From positions 24,133,334 through 24,197,333 of the forward strand of contig NC_030853.1 of the NCBI RefSeq assembly GCF_000208745.1: a DNA stretch of 64,000 bases. The letters run 5' to 3'. This document shows positions 57,217 to 64,000 of the stretch, piece after piece. The notes below the pieces were generated by a model, which was given only the letters and a program-made list of their open reading frames with translations, was not told where the DNA came from and made no database searches. How positions within the stretch are numbered: position 1 is the first letter of the stretch; the number at the start of each line of letters is the position of its first letter. The translations under genes were made by a program, and so were the position numbers. This DNA comes from Theobroma cacao. Its lineage: Eukaryota; Streptophyta; Magnoliopsida; Malvales; Malvaceae.

Positions 57217-58914
57217 CAGTTTCAAATTTCATGTTATTGTGAAAATCAAGGGTAATCATTCAATTTTTTTCCTACATATTTAGTTATTAATTGTTCGATA
57301 TACAAAGAGAGAGATGCATCAAGCAGGATACTTATCATATCAAACTATTTTTTTCTTTTACTTGATCAAAAATATTGTTTGATACGATAAGTATCCTCCT
57401 TCACGCATATCTCGCTTCGTATCAGCTTTGTGTATTCTTATTCCTTTTCATATGTATCAGTTGAAATTTTTGCTTTCAATGATTTATTACTAGAATTATC
57501 ATGCATTACATGGTTTATAATTATCCACAGGTTACTTTAGACTTACACCTAAAATCCATTGTTAAATTTTCAAAATTCTAATCTATGCATACGTTTTCTT
57601 AGCATAAGGTAATGAATGTCATCTACTTTACCTTGATATTATCCTATTTTGGGTTTCTTGTTTGTAAGATTTTCTGCTTGTGGTTGCTGTGAATCACTGA
57701 CTTCTTTTATGTACTTCAATTTCCACGCTTTCAACCAATTATATATGCTTTCTATGTACTATTGGCAAATGAAGCATACAATGTGTTCCTAATTAAATCC
57801 ATATATCAGTCATTATTTACACAATGTGTTCTGCATTGTACATTCTTTTATGGTATCGATATACACAAGGATTCAGCAGCTTATATATCTTTTGTTCCAG
57901 TGTTCACTGCCTTCTATTGTTGGTCAAAACAATATTTCTACTCACTGTCATGTACACACTCTCTTTAGTTTTGTTGGTTTACCTTTTAATTGATTAATAT
58001 CAAGGTTTAAAGCTCTAAATAGTTTATTCCAAGTGTGTGGATCAATGGATTATGAAAAGTCTTCACCAATATGTGAATTTGACTCAATTATATCCAATTT
58101 TTTTTATAATATGAAATAAAACAATAAATTATATCAGTTTAAACAAAAAAAACTCTCAAAGTGTTTGTTAAAAGATAAGTAAGAATTCTAATTGGTAGAA
58201 AATCAATAATATGCAATGAGATTTTCATAGTGAGTAGTCATCTAATTGGCACACTGATTAGTTTCATGGTGAATGTAAGTGAATGAGCAATCTAATAATT
58301 TAATAATTGATGTAGTACTTAAAAAAGTTTTAAATTATTTGAGTAAATTTAAATAAATTATTATATTTAATTAAATTTTTATATTTTTATTGTAAATTAA
58401 ATAAGTTTTTATTATTTATAATTGATTAATTATTATTAATCAAAATATAATTTTATCATTTTATATTCACTTGAGGTTGATTTGAAAGTAAAAAAATCAT
58501 ATTTACATGTTATTATGCCACCTTGTCATTTATTATAACATTCTAACATGCTACTTATGACATAAGTTAACAAATAATATTTTAAGTAAAAATGTTTACT
58601 TAACTATTAATTGTAAATTTATTTAATTTAAAATAAAAATATAAAATAATAAAACAAATAAAAATCTATTTAATTTTTTTTTAAAAGTGATTAAGTATCC
58701 TAGTTTATCGGTAGAAGTTCTTATGAAAAAAAAAAAAACTTGAGATCCTTGGGCTATCCGAAATCCAAGTGAACCAAAGATTCCGAGACGCGAAAAAAAC
58801 CTGAAACCTGGATTTGCCCAAAGCTCAAATGGTCAGAATCCTAATTCAGCAATTCGAACTCCAACCAACCGACCTTTCTTCACAAGCTTTGTCCGACAAG
58901 CAACATTCCACGCT
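57217..58914. other. 3' flank of the CNL gene and AT-rich spacer
   Basis: No gene seen. A long foldback (separate entry) lies at 57297-57423. The part from 58070 to 58720 is very AT-rich. The last 100-150 bp are presumably the leader of the PPR gene. Confidence 0.5.
57297..57423. repeat. Long foldback (about 47-bp arms) just downstream of the CNL gene
   Basis: The arm at 57297-57345 pairs with 57377-57423. The core aggatacttatcatatcaaac (57325-57345) matches the reverse complement of 57377-57397 in 20 of 21 bases. Pairing continues outward through gagagatgc/gcatatctc and gatacaaag/cttcgtatc with small bulges. The loop is about 31 bases. It may be a MITE, or a hairpin transcribed in the CNL 3' UTR. 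Confidence 0.65.
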
Positions 58915-60442
58915 ATGAAACCATCTCTAATGGGCACTCTGAATCTAAAATTCTCCCTTATCCCTCTTACGGGATTTCTCCAAAACCCCCAAAATCACAA
59001 ACGTCAGCATCCGAGCACTGTCACTTGTGGGCTTCGAGGGGGAACAAGGAAACACCTGTGGAGGTCGAGGGTGCTTTCTGCTGAAGCCATCCAGGCTGTA
59101 CATTCCCTCAAGTTAGCCAACTCCAATTCCAAATTACAGCATGTTTTCTCCAACAAGCTTTCCAGGTTACTCAAAGCTGACTTGTTGGATACTCTGGCTG
59201 AGTTGCAAAGACAAAATGAATTCCACTTAGCCCTCGAGGTATTTATTTCTTTTATACGTTTTCTGTTATTGGAAACTTTTCTTGGGTTGCCTAGATGAAT
59301 TGGAGGGAACCCTTTCAAGCTATATGTTTGATGATTCCTTTTTATGGTTAATTTAAAATTATCTTGCTTTTCAATTATGGGGTTTTAGCTGAAATGATGT
59401 CAGGCTTTAGGTCTTTGAATTTGTGAGGAAGGAAGTATGGTACAAACCAGACTTGTCTTTATACTGTGACATGATTCAGCTGTTGGGAAAGAACAGAATG
59501 ACTGAAATGGCTGAACGAGTTTTTACTGAACTAGATAAAGAAGGCTTGAAACCTGATACAAGGGCATTCACTGAGATGATTGGAGCATACTTAATAGTGG
59601 GTATGATTGACAAGGCGATGGAGACATATGAGATGCTAAAGGCGTCAGGTTGCTGCCCAGATAAGTTAACCTTTACAATATTGATTAGGAACCTTGAGAA
59701 TGCTGGGAGAGAAGATCTTGCAGCAGTTTTGCAGAAGGATTGTACTGAATATCTGGAGTATCCTGAGAGATTCCTCGAGCAAGTTCAACAAAAGCATGTA
59801 AGGAACCCTATTTTCTGTGTACTTAGTTACATATTGCTCTATAGATATGCCTCTTATATCTTCCCATTGAAAGTTATGAGTCCTTGTTTACGCAACTTTC
59901 CTACGGTCGCTTCATTGATTCAGCATTGCAAGACTCTGGTTTTCTGATGCCCAGAGATAGAAAATTATTCAGGGAAAAAGCATGGGAAGAAACTTCTTTA
60001 TTTCTTACTTAGAGATGACAAGATTCCGTGGAACTCAGAACCTGCTATCAAAAGTTTTAAGAGTTTAATGCTGCAATCTTTGGACAAGTTGTAGATCAGT
60101 TTTAAATTTTTGTCCCCGATAATTTTGGGCATTGCATCTAGTAGCTTTGATAGCAATGGATTTCTTTATCCACTATAGATTTTCTCTAAAAAATTAAGAA
60201 ACAAACACCCTATGGATAATGGATTCTAAAAGTTGTTCAGAGTATTCATGACATGTTTATTGTAGTTGCGCTTACGCAATAGTTAACATCATCTGGGATG
60301 TGAAGTACCATGTCATTTTGTAATGCATTTGCCTTATTTATAACAATTTTGTTATTTTCTGCCGAGGTGGGTGTTTTTGAAGTGTCTGAATTGCTGGCTT
60401 TTACTGTTTCAGTCAAAGAGGCGACAGCTGGATCTTGTTTGA
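58915..60442 (+). CDS. THA8L: Small organellar PPR protein of the THA8 type, three exons
   Basis: Model: join(58915..59238, 59411..59797, 60413..60442), 246 aa. The N-terminus (MKPSLMGTLNLKFSLIPLTG) is basic and hydroxylated, as for plastid or mitochondrial import. Mid-protein motifs include LLKADLLDTLAELQRQNEFH and, in exon 2, PPR repeats (MIQLLGKNRMTEMAERVFTE, then FTEMIGAYLIVGMIDKAMET, then LTFTILIRNLENAGREDLAA). Such THA8-like proteins have four to five PPRs and bind organellar RNA; THA8 itself promotes group II intron splicing in chloroplasts. Exon 3 is only ten codons (SKRRQLDLV), joined CAT|TCA in phase, giving the usual ...QQKHSKRRQLDLV ending. If the second intron is kept, the frame instead runs on 50 codons to 59947. 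The symbol follows the Arabidopsis relative and is less certain than the family. Confidence 0.82.
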
Positions 60443-62136
60443 AACTTTGTGGTAGTTAGGGCGGTGAATGCGTTTGCAGTTACTAGTTCATATTCTGGCT
60501 TCCAGAGAGCAAGCCCTTGTCAGGCTCTCGTATGAGGACACTGTGGAGATTTTCATTGGATAAAAGGGATGTGTAGGACAGTGGTTTAAGGCAAGTTTGC
60601 TTTGGCACATCTTGAGACACGGTCAATCAAACCCACTCCATCATTTTCTACTTCTATTTATGGTCTTAATCAACACGTCCATTACTTTGTGCCTCCATGA
60701 GTTGTTTAGGAAATTTATCCAGAATAGCATTGTAGATAACTTTTATATTCTGTAATAGATTGAATTATAATGCTTTGTCAGGAACAGATTCTATTCATAC
60801 ATATGAAGGCAATAAACTTCTATATTCCACATGAAAGATTACAAGCTATGAATTTTCTTCCAAGTTTGAGAAAAAAGCTATTAATCCAGTCATTCTGAAG
60901 TCTTCCTACTAGGGAAAGATTCAGAAACTGTTTTGACCTTTAGCATCTGCTCATGACCATAACCCTTAATTATTCCTCTAACTTAGTGATCATTAATAGT
61001 TGTTTGACCCTAAACCAGGGATGAAAAAACAAAGGTTGCTGATTAAGTACTAAATGTGAATCTGCTACTGGGAAACTCCTATGGTTTTTCATCTGGTATT
61101 AAAGTTGTGAATCCAAGTGCACTGATGCACAGAATCTGATCAAGAAGATCCTGAGGTATCATCTAAATGACGTTAGATATGCTTGAACATTTTGATGTAA
61201 ACAAGATGTCAATGAGGTTACTGCCTACTTTCTTTGGTTTGATCCTGTAACAGCCAATAATGACCGAACCTTTTCAAAATTAGCAATACAATGCGGGGAT
61301 GCATTTAATCCAGCTATTATTGCTTTCTTAACCCCCATAAATTACCGTAATATACAAGAGAAGAAACAGGTTCTTTGAAGACTATCTCCTGGTAATCTAG
61401 GAAGAAACAGGTTCAATGGAGGCTGACTGTTTCACTGCTGATCAGATTACAAGTATACAACTTTAGAATCAGAAAGTGCATGTAAAATAAGACCTATGGT
61501 CTTACTCTTTGTTGCTTAGTTTCTCCTCTCTTTATTCTGAATCAATCTAGATCTTAATGCCCTTCTCCCTTCAGTCTCCGCTTTAATTCTTCATGTCAAT
61601 TCTAGCTTCAGCCTTTGGCCTTTATTTTCCTGCTTTAGGAGTCAAATCTGTCCTCAAGATTGCTACTGGGTTGATTAACATTAACTCATATATGGTCCTT
61701 ACACAAGAACATGACTGATGAGTTTTTTGTCAGACATAAATTGACAACTGGGATCTGAAATGAGCTCATGAACCCTCCTTTAACACAGATGACAATGAAT
61801 TATAAACCTGTCTGTAGGATACCAAGATGGATTGGCTAAAACGTACGTGATCAATATAAAAGCAAAACATTCTTTCAGAGCTCTGTTGATGAAATTCAAA
61901 ATTTGTTATACAAGGAAATGTTGTTTCTTATGTTCATGGTAAATGTACAAAGGCATGCTTGGTATTACAAATATGTGAAATTACATGCCACAATACACAA
62001 AAGGAACATTTCTTGGCCTCTAGAAAAGAAAATAATACGCATTGCTCTCTAAAACACTTTGATAAGGGAACAAATAGAATCTAAGGGGAAAAGAGAGGTA
62101 ACTGGTCAATATAAATAGTAAACATAAGATTTCCAA
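60443..62136. other. Spacer between two converging genes
   Basis: Contains the 3' UTRs of the PPR gene (plus) and the TBC gene (minus). I see no coding region between them. Confidence 0.5.
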
Positions 62137-64000
62137 TCAGCTAGCCAAGTGGCTGGGAGAGCTGTTAAACATACTGTGCCACATGTATGCCGTAGACAGT
62201 ACCATTTCAAGCTCTTGATATGTCCAGTTGTGAGTTGGAAGGTGTTGAAGGAACATCACCAACTCTTGGAAGTCAAGCTTCTGAAGTTTATCTGACCACT
62301 GAAAATATAGACCAAACCTTTCATCGTTTAGCTTTGCAAGATTCATCAAGATTACGATCAATCAAAAAGGAAAAAAAATGTTGCAGAGGCATTCAATATA
62401 CAAATAGCATTAATTACTTAACAAAATTTTTTATCTGTTGAATGTTTACAAACCACAGCAGCAAAGCTCATCAGCAGAGTCCATGAAGAAATCAAATAAA
62501 CTTTCTAAAGGTTATTGGAAAATAAAGGAAACAGTGAAAAGAAAATTTAAGGAACAAAAGAAGAAAAGGAAAAAGGAGAGGGGTGTTTCTTATGAACCAT
62601 GCAGAAGTGCAAGTTCAATGTGGGAGAAAACACCTTAACAGAAACAATATGAGTAAGCAGGCACTCACAACAATCCAGGAAAACATCAATTAATCCATTT
62701 AAAAATGTAAATTTGAGAATACAAGCTCTTATGCATATGAGTGAAAGTTGTAAGAATAGAAGCTCTTCAGAGGTGGTAGTCATTTTGTTTTGGACCAAAG
62801 AAATAGTCATTCTTTTACTTTTAAATATTAAAAAACAGATGTGAAGCAGAAAAGAAGATGGATAAAACACACACAGACACAAACCTTTTTATTTGAACAA
62901 TTATCATGACCCATCTCTTTAAGATTGCAAAAATACAGTCAAAGATGGACACAAGTAAATTACATCAGCATCAAGGAAGTTAAAGCACTCCTCACCGTTA
63001 AAAGAAAACTGGCAAATATGTACACAAGGAAATCAGGCAGCGCATCTCCTTCAGCAAGATAGGTGTCCCATAGACGGGTTACCAGATGAAAAGGGATCTG
63101 TTAAACAAAAAATAACAACAATAAACAAATAAAATCTACTAGAGCCAGAAGAAAATTAAAAGTTGGACCAGTTTGTCAATCAAACATAAAAACTTCTGAA
63201 ATTTTGGGATATTAAACAGTTTAATGAATGGATGTGAATAGTGGGATTAAACCTCACGTATCAGTAGACAGTTGAACCAGCGAAAAGCAAATTGAAGAAA
63301 TTCAAGGCCTTGGTCCTCCATATGTTTGGAAACAGGTTCTGGTACAAGTTAACAGAAGGATGTGGTTAATATGACAAAGTGACTAAATTAGAACATAAAA
63401 AACATAAACAAACTTTTAAGTCAATAAAAAGAATTACATGCACAAATTACATAGAAGCATTATTACACATTGTCCACAAAGACAGACAGACACACACATA
63501 CCTCTTTCCTTTCTCAATAACCATTACAATAAAGTAAGTACCCATGCACACATAAATTAAAAGACATCTTTCCTTTCTCTGTAACATTATGAAAAGGGTG
63601 TGCCTACACAGGCACATGCAACTTCTTTCTATCGTTAGACCATTACAAAAAAATCTGCACTATAATTGAAGCCTGAAATTTTTTTCATAAAGCAAAAGAT
63701 GGTTGGGTTCATGAATAAAAAGGAATGCTAGGGGGAGAACTGAATGCCCTGAAAGAGTTTACCATCAATACGCCTAACCAATTCCTTCAGCTTAAATACA
63801 AGCCTCTGGATTCCTGGTTGAGCAAATGTGTAATGGTCTTGCATGCCATCAAGCAACTTTGACAAGCACCAATAGCAATCAGCTTCTATGTTGGATATGT
63901 TCTCTGACGATAAATCAGAAATTGACCAACTATCTATGCTTCCTTCTAAGTACTCTGATAAGAAGACAACTAGAAAGGGTGTGACAAGATCATTTATCCC
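62137..64000 (-). CDS. TBC-domain Rab GTPase-activating protein (Gyp1/TBC1D22-like), 3' part only
   Basis: Model: complement(join(62137..62298, 62996..63097, 63253..63338, 63763..>64000)), the last 195 codons and stop; the 5' part is beyond the window. TBC proteins switch off Rab GTPases with an Arg and a Gln finger. The visible part starts GINDLVTPFLVVFLSEYLEG, right after the expected YxQ glutamine finger, which should be just outside. It goes on with EADCYWCLSKLLDGMQDHYT, LEFLQFAFRWFNCLLIRE, IPFHLVTRLWDTYLAEGDAL and LQKLDFQELVMFLQHLPT, and ends MFNSSPSHLAS. All four exons join in phase with GT-AG introns. The Rab partner cannot be told from this part. Confidence 0.92.

Noticed and set aside
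59423..59947. PPR gene ending at 59947 instead of splicing to 60413
   Set aside because: The extra 50 codons are hydrophobic and unlike the family, while splicing at CAT|gtaagg to 60413 gives the expected KRRQLDLV end. It is kept only as an alternative.
1..64000. tRNA, rRNA and CRISPR arrays
   Set aside because: I found no tRNA cloverleaf boxes, no rRNA-like stretches and no regularly spaced repeats with unique spacers in this nuclear plant sequence.

Overview
This window is nuclear DNA of a flowering plant, almost certainly a eudicot. Genes are split by AT-rich GT-AG introns, intergenic DNA is AT-rich, and the proteins are plant-specific: a chloroplast-lumen FKBP, NAC factors, a CC-NBS-LRR protein, a THA8-type PPR protein and the plant form of cofactor-independent phosphoglycerate mutase. 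I cannot name the species. All exon models were built by hand from splice signals, reading phase and family knowledge.

Left third (1-18.8 kb): a small RBR-type ubiquitin ligase with a C-terminal membrane anchor (2590-4277), a broken receptor-like-protein LRR gene (about 6260-7150), an NHL/LEA-2 membrane protein (10540-11187), a decayed hAT transposase (about 12.1-12.7 kb), a TIR element with a minisatellite inside it (15755-16875), and a three-exon RING-H2 gene (17295-17954).

Middle (18.8-31.7 kb) is a mobile-element and duplication zone. It holds a Copia element with both 547-bp LTRs but most of its integrase and all of its reverse transcriptase deleted (18799-22026), a broken FAR1/FRS gene (minus strand, 22.4-23.8 kb), and a tandem pair of RBR genes on about 2.6-kb repeat units (24661-25927 and 27310-29249). 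A third, truncated RBR copy is split by a 5'-truncated LINE with a 14-bp target duplication. Just beyond it lies a copy of the RING-H2 promoter.

Right half (32-64 kb) is mostly housekeeping and signalling genes: phosphoglycerate mutase (nine exons, minus); an RPB8-like RNA polymerase subunit gene with two frameshifts (minus), head-to-head with FKBP16-3 (plus); two tandem NAC genes with a decayed NAC remnant between them; a conserved 175-aa protein (minus), head-to-head with a single-exon 1194-aa CNL resistance protein (plus); a THA8-like PPR gene (plus); and the 3' end of a TBC/Rab-GAP gene (minus, running off the window).

The most notable points are: the repeated exon modules, shared mini-uORF and GC-AG intron of the NAC pair; the RBR array and its LINE-interrupted member; the RPB8 double frameshift; a long foldback just downstream of the resistance gene; and the domain-skipping deletion in the Copia element. 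I found no tRNA, rRNA or CRISPR.
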